Shown piece by piece: positions 21,436 through 33,905 of a stretch of 64,000 nucleotides of DNA; the first letter of the stretch is position 1, and each line of letters starts with the position of its first letter. Made by a program: the position numbers and the translations under genes. The stretch comes from Apus apus (taxonomy: Eukaryota > Chordata > Aves > Apodiformes > Apodidae). The notes under the pieces were generated by a model. That model worked only from the letters and a program-made list of their open reading frames with translations. It was not told where the DNA came from and made no database searches. The stretch covers positions 18,357,001 through 18,421,000 of the forward strand of contig NC_067294.1 in assembly GCF_020740795.1 (NCBI RefSeq), in the 5' to 3' direction.

Positions 21436-24215
21436 GTCACCAAACACATCCATTCAGAGAAGTGCTTTGGGGTCCCTCCTCCATCTGTCCTTGCTTTCAC
21501 CTGCTCACACTGTGCCTGGAAGCAGCAGGACAGGAATGAGCAGACACTGGTGCTGTGCTGCTCCAAACCTACAGGCATTTCAATCCAGGAAACATTCAGT
21601 CACTCAAACATGAAAATACCACAACAAAACAGGAAAAAAAGTACCTCGCTTTCTCAAAATACATCTTAATTAGCTATGAGTAACTTACCTGTAAGGACAA
21701 AAGGATTAATTTTAAGCAATGTTTTCACTAAACATTATGGAAGACTGCTGGGGAAGCTGGACAGCAAAAAAAAATGTACTCATGTTCTGCAAAAGCCTTG
21801 AAAATGCTGAACAGTGCACAGTGCTCCCTTACACACTTCTATCACAATGGAAGCAAGAGGGAGATCTGTAAGCCAAGGACATTTTGTCAACATCAACCAC
21901 AGCTCAGGAGACTGTGAAAATCATCCTTAGCACTGGAGGCAAACTGCCTGAAACTCTGCCACCTGACAGCTGCCAAAATCCCATCATCTCTGTCTCATCC
22001 ACCATTACCAACACATTGCTCATGTGAGAGCAGAATAAAGAAGGGTGAGAGGAGAAGAAAATAACCCAGAGATCCCATCCCACATTATTGAAATGAAAAA
22101 AGCAACAAACAAGGCACAAGGACATGCAGAAATTCCAGAGTCCCCAAGAGGATCCTGTGCAGGTAGCATTGTTTGCCAGGACACTCCACAGGGTTTTCTT
22201 CTGGCATCCTCTACATCACACTCAGGGAAATGGCATCTCCAGCTAAGTGACATCATCCACTTCCCCCCCAGTGACACAAACTACGATCTACCCAGCTTCT
22301 CCCTTTCCCTCGGGTGAAACTTCTCGTCACTCAAGGTCACACTCCCCATGACACACGCCCAGAACCTACTTCAGCCATTCACAGGATCACTGTTAAAGTA
22401 CCCAGGAGCTGCTCCAGCCCAACAACATGCTCCAGTTCCAAACGCTGGTCTGGACAGATCTTCACACATCCTCACCTTCCCTCATGATTGCCCTGAAGAA
22501 CATATGGAGGGCTTCAGAAATACACAGTTTCTGGAAGAGCTACACATGAGAACTGAGTTCTTAAATATTCTGTGACTAGAGCTGTGACAGCTCTGATCCC
22601 AGACCACATGGATTTTGTTCTTTGAGAAAAACCACACCAAATGCTGAAGCAGAAGGGCACTCACAATATCAGCTGGGTGGGAGAATTTGTACCACAGAAG
22701 ATCAGAGCTGGGCTGATCTGAACATCTGGAGTATACATGCACAAACCTGAATGAGTGAAGCTTGACAATGACACATCATCACTAAGGAGGTCACCTATGC
22801 AGAGGCAAAAGTGGGGCAAGTCAACTGCTCAAAGACTACACCCACTTCATCACATCTGCTTACAAGTCCCACCTGAGGAAGAAAAACAAACTATCAGGGC
22901 AACACCAACAGCTCTGGATGTAACTACGGATCCCCACCACTACAGGTGGAGGACAGAAAGTTGAAGCAGACTGAACCCTCTCTCAACACCTTTCCCAGAA
23001 CAGCAGCAAAAAGCTTAATCAGAAAATACTCAGTATCTGCATCTCACTCTCTATTTAGTGACGCATGGCCTACATCAGGAAGCAGCACAAGGGACCGTCT
23101 CTGGAGGGAGACATTCATGACCTCAAAAGACATTGTGGACATTTCAATACCATGTAACTATCTCAAAATCCAGAAAGCCTTCAACTCCAGAGCCTTCAAG
23201 CCTGGAAAAGGATCCTGGGCAGGAACACTCTGGGCCCATCCTGCCTCATGCTTTCCTCCAAACATCTTCCATTCCTCACTCTGTGACACGTGAGCTCAAG
23301 ACAAACCAATAATCTCAAATTCTTGTCTTACAACTTGGTGCATGGTCTTTCCAAGGATTTCCAATTCAGACAAGTACTCCTACTGCTCAGGCTCGCCCTT
23401 CACCTTAGGACATGGCCAAGCTCTACTCAGGGCCACTGCCACATTCACCCCCTGACCATGCTACTGTTTCATTTACTGCCTCAAGGCTCACTCCAGCTTT
23501 TACAGACCCTTCCATCAGTGAGAGCATCATAAAAAAAACATATGGGTGACATCATAGACACGGTGTCCAGCAGACTCCCCTCCTTCTATAGGTGATGCTA
23601 GGATAGCTCTAAATGGCAACGACAGTGATGTCATGCTATGGGAACAACCCAAAGGAGGACAACACCATAATAGTTCGTATTGACTGTGTAGGAGAATTCA
23701 GGTTTGGGAGGTTGTTTTTGGAGGAGGTGTGTTCTCCTGGTTTTCCTTGTTTATTACCACAAAAAGAAGCTTTCAAGGTCTTTCATAACTTGTGGGTGGT
23801 GACGACCAGAAAGAACATGAAAACAGACAAGACATATGTCACACCATTTCTTCAGGGGAAAAGTGGAGTAGGAAAAGAAGAAAACTCCTGTTTCTAACGC
23901 AGATCTTGCATCACACTCCTCTGCCTGAACACTTCATACAACTAACTACAGATAAAACATACCCAAAAAAACAGAAGACAGGAAAAGTCTGTGTGATCTT
24001 CCCTGCTTTCTTAATTACTCTGGCAAGCCAACCATGGAGAGGGAAAGCGCTGAAGTCACAGTGGTCACTCTGAAGTACGTATTTTTGTAAAGAAGAATAA
24101 ACAGGAAAGGAATAGAATTCTGGACCTTAAACTACATCAGATAACAGCACGATCCACAGGCAGTACAGAAGTAATTTACATAGCAAGCAGTAGACTGTAC
24201 CACCAGAGCTCAAAT
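21436..24215. other. Spacer modules upstream of the right alpha exon's 3' end, no gene seen
   Basis: Continues the repeat modules: GGGGTCCCTCCTCCATCTG (21469; also 19449 and 17142), TTCTTCTGGCATCCTCTACATC (22197), CACATCCTCACCTTCCCTCATG (22467), GATCCCAGACCACATGGATTTTG (22597), and the GAACACTCTGGGCCCATCCTGCC module (23222). The normal alpha 3' flank (GCCCACCAAGCACC..., GACCTGGGGCCGG) is absent next to this exon; homology with the other copies stops close to the donor. Confidence 0.45.
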
Positions 24216-24271
24216 GTGAGGAGGAACAGAAGGGGCGCGAGGGGAAGGGGCGGGACAGGGAGGCCACTGAC

Positions 24272-26753
24272 CGTGTCCAGCAGAGCGGGCGCCTCCGGCT
24301 GCGTCTCCTTCGCCGCGGGGCCGGGCGGCGGCGGCGGGAAGTTGGGGCTGAAAACCATCAGGTCGCTCTTGCCCGCGCCCTCCGCCACGCACAGGCTCCG
24401 GCTCTGGCGCTGCGAGTACGACCAGCTCCCCACTTCGCTGGCGCACACCAGCGTCGCCGCACCGGGCCCCGACACCACGCCCGCCCGCGGCGCACACCGC
24501 GACGCCCCGTACAGCACCACCGCCAGCACCAACACGCTCGACACCGCGCAGATGGCCACCACCAGCCACACGTTCGTCACCGACGACCACGACAAAGCCG
24601 CGCCGCCCTCCGCCACCGACAACGGACCCCGCCCCGACCCCAACCCCGACGACAGCGACGACCCCGCCGCCGCCGCCGCCTCGGCGCCCTCCACCAGCGA
24701 CACGCTCAGCGTGGCCGTGGCCGAGCGCGCCGGCTCCCCGTGGTCCCGCACCACGATCACCAGCCTCTGCCGCGGGCCGTCCGCCTCCTCCAGCGCCCGC
24801 GCCGTGCTCACCTCGCCGCTGTACAGCCCCACGCGGAACGGGGCCCTTCCCCCGCGGCTCCCACAGCTCGTACCGCAGCCACGCGTTGTAGCCCGAGTCC
24901 GCGTCCACCGCGCGGATCTTCGCCACCACCTGCCCCGCCGGCGCCCCCCACGCCGCCCACGCCCACAACAACGCCCCCGCCACCGGCACCGGCCCCGACG
25001 CCGCCTCCGGCGCCGCCTCGCCCCACGCGCCGTCGCCCGCGGCCGGCAGCAGCGCCGGCGCGTTGTCGTTCTCGTCCACCACGAACAGCTGCACCGTCGC
25101 GTTGCCGCACAGCGGCGGCTCCCCCGCGTCCACCGCCCGCACCTCGAACTCCAGCACCTGCACCTCCTCGTAGTCCAGCGCCTGCAGCGCCCACAGACGC
25201 CCGCTCTCCGCGTCCACCGACACGTAGCTCGACGCCGACCGCCACCCCCCGCCCGAGCCCTCCCACACCGAGTAGCTCACGCGCCCGTTGCCCGCCTCGT
25301 CCGGGTCCCGCGCCCACAGCCGCGCCAGCTCCGCGCCCGCCGCGTTGTTCTCCCGCGCCAGCACCGTGTACACCGCCTGCGCGAACGCCGGCGCGTTGTC
25401 GTTCACGTCCGACACCGGCACCCGCAGCCCCCAGCCTGCCAACCAGCGCCGGCGCCCCGCCGTCTCCGCACGCACCTCCACCTCGTACTCCGACACCCGC
25501 TCTCGGTCCAGCGCCTCCCGCAGCACCAGCGAGTACGACCCCGCGAACGTCGCCACCAGACCGAACGGCGACGCCGGCCACACCGCGCACGACACAAGCC
25601 CGTTCGCCCCCGAGTCCCGGTCCCACACGCTCAGCACGGCCACCACCGTCCCCACCGACGCGTCCTCGGACACCGGCACCGACAGCGACGTCACCCGCAC
25701 CTCGGGCGCGTTGTCGTTCACGTCCAGCACCTCCAGCTCCACGCTGCAGTGACCCGACAGCGGAGGGGTGCCTTGGTCTCTCGCTTCAATACGAAAATCA
25801 AACACGCGGACTTCTTCAAAGTCCAGGGCGCCTGTCAGACGAATCTCACCCGTCCTCGGATTGACAGCAATCACCTCTCTTCCACTAATGGGAAGGAAAC
25901 TTGTCGCCGTGTAGGTCACTTCACTGTTGATTCCTATGTCCGGATCCGTGGCGTTCACCCGCACCACCAGTGTCCCCTCTGCAGCGCTCTCCGGCAGCTG
26001 CACTTTATACACCGACTGGTTGAACTGGGGCGCGTTGTCATTTGCATCCAGCACCGAGATCACCAGCTCCATCGTGCCCGACAGAGACGGCCGGCCCCCG
26101 TCACTCGCCGTCACCACCACACGGTGCACGGGAAGCGTCTCACGGTCCAGAGCTTTCGTTAATACCAGATCAGGTATAGGATTTCTCTCGTTCGATTTTT
26201 GTAAATCCAAACGAAAATGCTCGCTGGGGCTGAGCGTGTAGGAGAGCTGCGCGTTAGAGCCGATATCCGCGTCCGACGCGCCCTCCAGCGGGAACCGAGA
26301 CCCGGCAGGGGAGTTCTCTGGTATACTCAGGTTTTTTCGGGCGGCGGGGAAGAGCGGGGCGTTGTCGTTGATGTCGGTGACCTCCAGCTCCACGTGGAAG
26401 ACGCGCAGCGGCCGCTCCACCAGCACCTCCAGCCGCAGGGCGCACGGCGCGCTCTTCCCGCACAGCTCCTCCCGGTCCAGCCGCGAGCTCACCACCAGCG
26501 CCCCGCTCGCCCCGCTCACCTCCACGCTCGCCCGCCGGCCCTGCGCCACCAGCCGCAGCCGCCGCGCCTCCGCCTCGCCCGCCTCCAGGCCCACGTCCTG
26601 CGCCAGCCGCCCCACCACCGTCCCGGCCTTGGCTTCCTCCGGCACCGAGTACCGCACCTGCCCCACCACCACCGCCCACACCGCCTGCACCACCAGCACC
26701 CGCACCACCACGGGCCACCAGCACGGCCTCGGTGGTCCACAGCCTCCCAGCAT
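24272..26753 (-). CDS. PCDHA: Protocadherin alpha variable exon (right, first of the alpha set here), one frame break
   Basis: Third alpha variable exon, same architecture as the exon at 12520-14982: signal peptide, six cadherin repeats, Cys-X5-Cys in EC1, membrane helix, SWSYSQ and [10 protein letters not shown] tail, GTCAGT donor (24271-24270). The N-terminus differs from the other two: the first ATG (26753) opens MLGGCGPPRPCWWPVVVR and joins the shared sequence at [14 protein letters not shown]2 and EC3 carry private blocks (QKSNERNPIPD, VTYTATSFLPIS). In EC4 an extra C near 25428-25432 and a lost C near 25462 cancel out, changing about ten residues. One extra G near 24838-24842 in EC6 is not compensated, so the tail is in another frame. 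Correcting it would give 827 codons. The single break in a homopolymer makes sequencing error plausible; recent loss is the alternative. Confidence 0.9.
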
Positions 26754-26960
26754 CGTCAGCTATTCCTGCTTCTCCCCGCCGTGTCGTTACGGATCTTTCT
26801 ATCGGAACGCTTCCAGCTGGGCACTTGTCGGCGATCTTTTCTTAGGGGCTGCCCATCCTCTTCTCTGCTGCTCTTTATCCTGCTCACTGGGAGGGGTTTC
26901 CCCGCCCTTCCCCCGTTTTTATCCTACGTTTATTAGGTCAGAGCGGCATCATGTGGCACG
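26754..26960 (-). promoter_or_regulatory. Upstream region of the right alpha exon, unrelated to the other two
   Basis: Sequence immediately 5' of the third alpha exon. It includes CpG sites and a CCCCGCCC box, but no pyrimidine tract and no AGCGCTAATTA element. Homology with the other two copies stops near 26705, inside the signal peptide. A private promoter is inferred. Confidence 0.35.
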
Positions 26961-29900
26961 CCGCGGGAATTGCCTCTCGCCGTTCTCTGCTGTTCACCGC
27001 ACTTTTTTGTCACTTTCCCTTATATGCACTTCAAGTCTTTCTCACTTTGTTGCCATATACTCATCCCCAGCATTTTCATTGCGCTGATTTAAGAGAAGCT
27101 CATTATTATCTTGTCTGAAATACGGTGGGTTTTGCTAATCGCAACTAAGCTTGAGGCCCGATTTTTATTTTTTTTTCCTTGGGTTAAAAGAAGCAGAAAA
27201 ATCCCGTCGAGCGTTCAAGTTTTCTCGGAGATTCTTTTTTTCTCTTGGAGTGGTTTTTCTTTTTACCCTTGAACTCGTCTGGATTTGTAGTCCCTTTCAT
27301 TAGCTCAAGCGGCCCAAACCTCATCTATCACACTTGTTTTCCTAGTAAAATAGTCTTGCCACAAATTATACTGAACACATTTTTCAATTAACCTTATAGG
27401 TACAAAGATTACACTAATTTTGACTTCTCCATTAGGAACTCTGAGGTTTACTTATGTTTTCCGCAAAAACGTGTGTGTTCCACATGCAGTTTTATACATT
27501 TCTTGCCCGATAATATCGCTGTTACTGTTTTATAATCAAGCCACCTTGCTGAGGACGCATTTTAAGCACAAGTCTTGTAAGAATTGAGGGCAAAGGGAAA
27601 ACCGGAAAGCAGATCTCTTCTCGCAGGCGCTGGGTTCTCCCCCACAACATCCCTCCGCGGGAACAGGAGAGCCCCACGGTTCCGCGATCACTCCTAACAG
27701 ACACATCAGCTCTGCTGACAGAGCAAGTGACCACCCTGCTACGAAACGCTGAGCGGAAAGGGGACGCAGAAGGACAGCAGACTCTGAGAAACGCAGGTTA
27801 CTCCATATTTACCTCTACTCGAACCTGGGGCAGCGCGGGAGGGGGAGAGGTGAGAGGAGACGCGCTCAGTGCGCGCAGTGTTCCAGTCCCTTGGGAGGAA
27901 GCAGCAGAGAGCCGTGACATGGGAGAGAGCCTGCCTTTAAATGAGGCAGAGCTTGAGTTTTCTGCTCTGTGTGCTCCCCGATCGCACTCACCCCCGGAAT
28001 CGCCGGATAACGGAATAAATGTTACCGTTTCCTGCTCCAGCAAAGCCGGGGGCGCGGCTGAGGGAGGATTTTCTACCACCATTTGAAACTTGTGGCCAAA
28101 ATCCATCTCCCGCCCACACAGCTCTCGTCCACCCTCTTTCGCACTCATCATCATCACCGGTTCCGGGGCCCCGCAGGCAGCCTGGCGGCTGCACACCGGC
28201 CCCCGGGACCGCTCCCCGCAGCCGGGCTAAGGATGAGAACAACTTCTGCCGTTACCACTGCAGCTCACGTACACACACACACACAAACCTTATTGCAGAA
28301 TAACATCGAACACGTGTTGTGCCCACTGACCTTTTTGTTTCCTGCCCGAGTAATCTCCCCAGCACTGCCGGCTCAGACAGAAGTGCCCAGGGTTTCCATG
28401 GACAGCAATGACGTCTTGATTCCAGAACCTTTTCTGAAGTCATTCTTTTATGCCATCAAAACGCAAAGATGGACTCTTCTTACTGCATCTTTGTAACTTA
28501 CCTGCATTTCCTTAACCCGACGTTTTCTCCCCGATTAAGACATGCAGACAGATCATATTTCATATCCCAAATCCTCGTGGAAGTTGAAGAGTGGCCTTTC
28601 CCTCGAGCCCTGCTCTCCAGCGGAGCAGCAAAAGGACAGACCCTGCTGCTCCGAGGACTCGGATTTTTTAAGCCCATCAGCAAACTCCTACTGCATTCAT
28701 AATGTCCACACAGGTTTTATGCTTCTCTTCCTTTGTTTACGTCTGCACACGGATTTTCTGCAGTTTCACACTGTCCTTACCACAAACCACAGGACAACAG
28801 ACAGAAGCAAATCTATCCCGCCAAGCAGAACAGGATTTGTAAACGTTTTCCAGCTGCAGGTGACAGAATCGATCCTTTGTCTAACAGAGGACCAACGAGT
28901 AAGATTCTACAAGGCACGATTTTTCCAAAATTAATCTGGAGATACATCCATGACCTCCGAGTTTCCTGGCAGTTTAATTCACGTAGCAAAAGAAAGCAAA
29001 AGTTCAGGCAGAGATCACTCCCTTTGACTTGAGGATAGGAAGAGATGCCGGGTCACATCTTCCATCAACAAATTAATCACAGTCTCTCCATGCGAGTCCA
29101 GGACAAGAGGTGCTTAAGCAGGATAAGTCTGATGGTTGGGGTTTTTTTTCCTACTTATCCTCTTGCTAAGTTAACCCACTTACCTGGAATAAGTAGATCT
29201 TCTCTGGAGGAATAATGTCATATGGGTAGGAATCGAAATATAACGCTGATGGCAGGAAAGAGAGCACAATTTTATTTTCAAGCACCATAGAGCCGTGCTA
29301 GGGTCTAAATTAAGCTTGCTGTAAAATGTAGCAGGGCGTCTTAGATTGGTAGAAGAGTTGTTTATGAGGTAACAAGCACTTCAGGACACTGTCCCTTTTC
29401 TTGTGGTCTGAGTAGTTGTTTGCATCATTCATATATCCATCGAGCAGCAGCTCAAATAAAAGGTGTCATATTACAGGAGATTTAAGCTTAACTAGGAGTA
29501 AAGGGGGTTTTGTGGAGAAAAAAAAAAAAGCACGAAAAAAAAAAGAAAAAGCACACCAAAAAATCCACAAAAAACCCCCCACAAAACTGAAAACATCAAC
29601 GAACAAAAAAACCTCCAAAAAAAAAAAAAACCGAAACAGGATGACCTGCACGTTGGAGGAGTTTTCTTGATTACTCAAATTTAGTCCACGGGAAATTCTT
29701 ATATTCTGATGAACTCCAGCGACTACCTGAGCAGCACGAGGGTAGCAGGTGGCACTGGCAAATCCTTCAGCATTGTAGCTCTGCACTACTACCACTGATG
29801 TACAACTAAGTTGCCTTTTATACCACCTGTATCTATAATGAGAAGCCACGAAGGTCGTAGGAAAAGCCAAGATGATCCTGCAAAAAGCACCGGAGCTGAT

Positions 29901-30599
29901 GGAAGGCTTGTGTAGCTACTCTAATTTTGGTCAGTCTCAGAACATGCCCTGTGCCTGTGACTAAGCAGCACGAGGTGAGAAGTGGTGGTCCACGTCGTGA
30001 AAGGATCCGCTCAGAAAAATCAGTAAGAGCTACTTACCTTCACACCCCGACAGCCCATCAAGTGCCCGGGCGTTACTCTGAGCCTACTACATGACACAGG
30101 GGAGGTTAAAAGCCTAGTAAAATTGTTGGGAAAATACCCCAACAACCAAAAAACAAGAGTTGCGACAACCCGAGTTCAATTCATCCATCCAGAGCTGGAT
30201 CCAGAGTGAATGCTGGATTCTTAGAAAAGAATCGGGCCAATGGCCAACACCAGCCGAAAGTTTTGCCTCCTGTCGATGGAGACAGACTCTCCCAGGGACA
30301 TCCGGAAAGCTCTAGTGTGAATTTCCGCTGAACTCAGAGCATGATTTCAGTTACATTAGGAGACAAGAATTGGAGCATCCGCGAGAGTAAGAAAAGCAGC
30401 AGCTCCGGCAGAACCGCTGCCGTGACATGGGACATGTCCAGCTCTACCACCCCTGAGAAGCAAAGTGCCGCCCAGCAGCTCCGGATCCGCTGACGGGAAC
30501 CCGGAAAGAAGAGCCCATCCCCTCCTGAAGGGCAGAGGGGGCCCCAGCTCATACTGTCGGATTTGTCTTCCTGCGAAGCGGGTCCTTCACGCCCCTCTA
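26961..30599. other. Gene-poor unique DNA upstream of the alpha set
   Basis: No exon or known repeat recognised. Mixed AT-rich DNA with a small CpG-containing patch at about 27820-28240, a short CA run near 28270-28285, and an A-rich stretch at 29517-29633. The short open frames do not resemble known proteins. Confidence 0.5.
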
Positions 30600-31570
30600 A
30601 CGCAGTTCAGCGGTTAGAGGACGGCGCAGAAAGGTGAAGCTTGGTTTCAAAGCCCTGCTGAGACCGAAAGCTTTTCGAACAGCCTCTCCCGTCATTCAGG
30701 AGTGCCCTAATCACCGAGAGAGGGACGGGCTCCCCCCGGTCCTTCAGCGGGGCAGTCCAGCCCGGGCGGAGGGGACGACCTGGTGGCTCAGCGCCGCGGG
30801 GTTTGGTCCTTCTGCACAGCACCTGCAGCAGCCACCGAAGGTAACGGGGCTCAGAGAGCCGGGAACGGACAGCGCATCCGTCCCTTTCCAGCTGTCTTGA
30901 GGACGGCGGTGGCAGCGCCGAAGCTTTCCTCCTCCGACGTTTTCAGGAAGCTGCCGGCGATGCCCATCGCTGCGCGCCCACCCGCGGGCGCCCAGCCCGG
31001 CACTCGGACGGTGGCAGGACCCGCCGCAGGGTGACGGGAGGCGACAGGACGGCTGCCTGCCCGCAGACGCCCGGCTCCCTCGGCCAGCGCAGCGCCCGGC
31101 TGCGGGCCCGGCTCTCCCCGCCTCCCGCCGCAGCGGCGGCCCAGCTCCCGGCTCGGCCGTGCCCTCCCGGGAAGCGAACAGCGGTTCCGCCCGGAAAGTG
31201 GCATGGGAAAAAAAAAAAACAACACAACCCTACAGAATAATTTTTAAAAAACCAGCCATTTCCAAAGAGCTCCGAGGCCGGCGCGTCCCTCCCCGGGCGG
31301 GACGGAGCCGCTCCCCGCGCTGGGCCCGCAGGACCCTCGGCGGAGCCCGGCCCCGCATCCTCCCTGCGCCGGAAGTACCGGCAGGCTCTGCTGCCGCCGG
31401 CACCGGCCCCCCCCGGGGGTCCGCGCTCTCCCTCGCCCCCCGAAGGGGAAGCGGCGGGTCCGGCCGCCCGTGGGGCAGCGCCGAGCGGACCCGGCTCTGC
31501 CGCCGCTGCCCCTTCCTGCCTCGCTGGGCATCTCCAGCTCAACCGGCCCGTACTGAGGCTGGAGCGCTCC
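30600..31570. promoter_or_regulatory. Isolated CpG island
   Basis: GC-rich, CpG-dense block of about 1 kb with CCGCCC and GGGCGG boxes, flanked by AT-rich DNA and not overlapping any recognised exon. It lies about 4 kb upstream of the right alpha exon. An open frame of 217 codons on the minus strand (31596-30943) has Ala/Gly/Arg/Pro composition and no family resemblance, so I do not call it a gene. It may be an enhancer or the promoter of an uncharacterised transcript. Confidence 0.45.
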
Positions 31571-31929
31571 CCACAGGATGTTGTGGGTTTCCCCACGTGT
31601 TAAGTGTTTTAAGGACTCCGTGCCCGCCGGTGCCTGGTTCTGGCTTTTTCCTTTAAGGGAAGGTGTGTCCCTTAGACCCACCCGATCGCTGTCAGGCGGA
31701 GATATCTTCTAGCAATTAACATCCTGGGTATTTATTCATCCCGCAAAGAGAGCCCGCGTGATAGCCCCTCCAGGCCCCCAGCCTTTCTTAATTAACATAA
31801 ATGACATCTGGGCGTTCACAGCATCCCGCAAGTGGCTCCGCAGCCGCGCATCCCTTCAGCGTTGGGAGGAGCTGGGCTGGAAATCCTTCCCAGCTGCTTG
31901 AGACAGCACAGGCAGCCTTTACGGTGGAG

Positions 31930-32417
31930 GATAAAACGTGGGGAAGAGTGGCTAGAAAGCTGCCAGAAAGCAGAAAAAGACCTGGGGGTGCTGGTTGACA
32001 GCTGGATGAACACGAGCCAGCAGTGTGCCCAGGTAACCAAGAAGTCCCCATCAGCATCCTGGCCTGCATCAGGCATGGTGTGACCAGCAGCAGTAGGGAG
32101 GTGATCGTGCTCCTGTGCTCGGCTCTGCTGAGGTTGCATCTCAAATATCGTGTTCAGTTCTGGGCCCCTCAATACAAGAAGGACGTTGAGGTGCTGGAGC
32201 GTGTCCAGAGGAGCTACCAAGCTGGGGAAGGGTCTAGAGAACAAGTCATATGAGGAGCAGCTGAGGGAACTGGGGTTGTTTAGTGTGGAGAAGAGGAGGC
32301 TGAGGGGAGACCTCATTGCTCTCTACAACTGCCTGAAAGGAGGTTGTAGGGAGGTGGGTGTTGGCCTCTTCCCCAAAGTGAATAACAACAGGACCAGAGG
32401 AAATGGCCTGAAGTTCA
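31930..32417 (+). mobile_element. CR1 LINE, 5' part of an interrupted copy
   Basis: End of the reverse-transcriptase open frame and 3' region of a CR1 (AAGACCTGGGGGTGCTGGTTGAC, TGTTCAGTTCTGGGCCCCTC, TGAGGGGAGACCTCATTGCTC). It breaks off at GGCCTGAAGTT and resumes at 33046 after a nested, oppositely oriented CR1. Confidence 0.8.
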
Positions 32418-33045
32418 CAGTATCACAACATCCTTCTGGTTGGAAAAGACTTTTAAGATCATCGAGTCCAACCACTACCCTAACTCTGCAGTGTCCACCA
32501 CTAAACCCTGTCCTCTGGCACTGCATCTGACTTCTTAGATGTCTCCAGGCATGGTGGCTCAACCACCTCCTCAGACAGCCTGGATCACCAAGCCCAGCTC
32601 CTGCCCCAGAACAGGACAACCTCAAAGTTCACGCCATGTTCCTGAGGGCATTGTCCAAGTGCTTCTTGAATATTGTCAGGTTGTGCCATTCCTGCTTCCC
32701 TAAGGAGCCCATTCCAGTGCTCCACCACCCTCTGGGTGAAGAATCTTTTCCTAATATCCAACCTAAACCTCCCCCTGACCATCTTCCTACCATTTCCTTG
32801 GGTCCTATCATCAGTCAGCAGAGAGAAGAGGTCAATGCCTCCTCCTCCTTCCCTAATGAGGAAGCAGTGGCTGCCATGAGGTCTCCCCTCAGTCTCCTCT
32901 TCTCCAGGCTGAACAGACCAAATGCCTTCAGCTGTTCCTCATATGGCTTCACCAACCTTGTGGCCTCCTCTGGACTCTCTCTAGTAGTTTTATATCCTTT
33001 TTGCAGTGTGGTGCCCAAAACTGCACCCAGGACTCATGTTGCAAC
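32418..33045 (-). mobile_element. CR1 LINE nested inside another CR1
   Basis: Reversed CR1 with its 3' end at the left (CACAGTATCACAACATCC, GGTTGGAAAAGACTTTTAAGA), reaching AACTGCACCCAGGACTCATG on the right. It separates two halves of the plus-strand CR1, so it is the younger insertion. Confidence 0.8.
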
Positions 33046-33310
33046 AGGGGAGGTTCAGATTGGATCTTAGGAATAATTTCTATACTGAAGGAGGAGCTGG
33101 ATGTGTCACCATCCTTGGAGGTATCAAAGAAATGTGTCGATGTGGCACTTCAGGGCATGCTGCAGTGGCTGAGAGTGTGGGGGGGTTATGGGTGTTTTTT
33201 GGTGGAGTGTTTGTGGTTGTTTCTGGTTGGTTGGCGGGTTTTTTTGTGCTGATAGTTGGGCTTGGTGATGCCAGAGGTCCTTTCCAACCATGATGATTCT
33301 GTAATTCCTG
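33046..33310 (+). mobile_element. CR1 LINE, 3' part of the interrupted copy
   Basis: Resumes with GCAACAGGGGAGGTTCAGATTGGAT and ends with CCTTTCCAACCATGATGATTC, the CR1 3' end. It contains a G/T-rich expansion at about 33180-33245. Confidence 0.75.
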
Positions 33311-33419
33311 TGGAGAATAATATTCATGGGTGACAATTAGCACTGACTGAGAAGAAAGGTGGGTGAGATCGGCTTTCCTATCCAGGGGTGGGGACACAAG
33401 GCAACACCTGCTTTTCCTT

Positions 33420-33850
33420 AGGCTGCAAGGAGGTAATAGGAAAGCTGGGGAGGCACTTTTTACAAGGACACCTAATGATAGGGTGAGAGATAACAGTTTT
33501 AAGCTGAAAGAATGGAGATTTGTTCTTAGGAAGAAATTATTTCCTGTGAGCTACAGGAAAGCTGGGGAGGGGCTTCTTACCAGGGTATGTAATGATAGTA
33601 TGAGGGGTTTTAAGCTGGAAGAGGGGAGATTTAGGTTGGACATCAGGAAGAAATTCTCCACTATGAGGGTGTTGAAACACTGGAACAGATTTCCCAGGGA
33701 AGATGTGGATGCCCCATTGGCAGTGTTGAAGGGCAGGCTGGATGGGGCTTGGAGCAACCTGGTCTGGTGGATGGTGTCTCTGCCCATGCAGGGGGTTGAT
33801 ATTAGATGATATTGAAGGTCCCTTCCAACCCAAACCATTCCATGATTCAT
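33420..33850 (+). mobile_element. Two adjoining CR1 3' ends
   Basis: A partial copy (AGGAAAGCTGGGGAGGCAC, 33437-33540) runs directly into a second, better copy (33545-33850) ending CCCTTCCAACCCAAACCATTCC ATGATTC. Confidence 0.75.
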
Positions 33851-33905
33851 AGAATCATAGAATCAGAGAATGGTTTGGGTTGGGAGGGACCTTAAAGATC
33901 CTCTG
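33846..33905 (-). mobile_element. CR1 tail fragment, reversed
   Basis: TCATAGAATCATAGAATCAGAG followed by GGTTGGGAGGGACCTTAAAG, meeting the plus-strand CR1 tail head to tail at 33846. Confidence 0.6.

Noticed and set aside
30943-31596. 217-codon minus-strand frame in the isolated CpG island
   Set aside because: No family resemblance and low-complexity Ala/Gly/Arg/Pro content; kept only as part of the CpG island.
32023-32530. Short open frames resembling reverse-transcriptase tails in CR1 copies
   Set aside because: 5'-truncated LINE remnants, annotated as mobile elements and not as genes.
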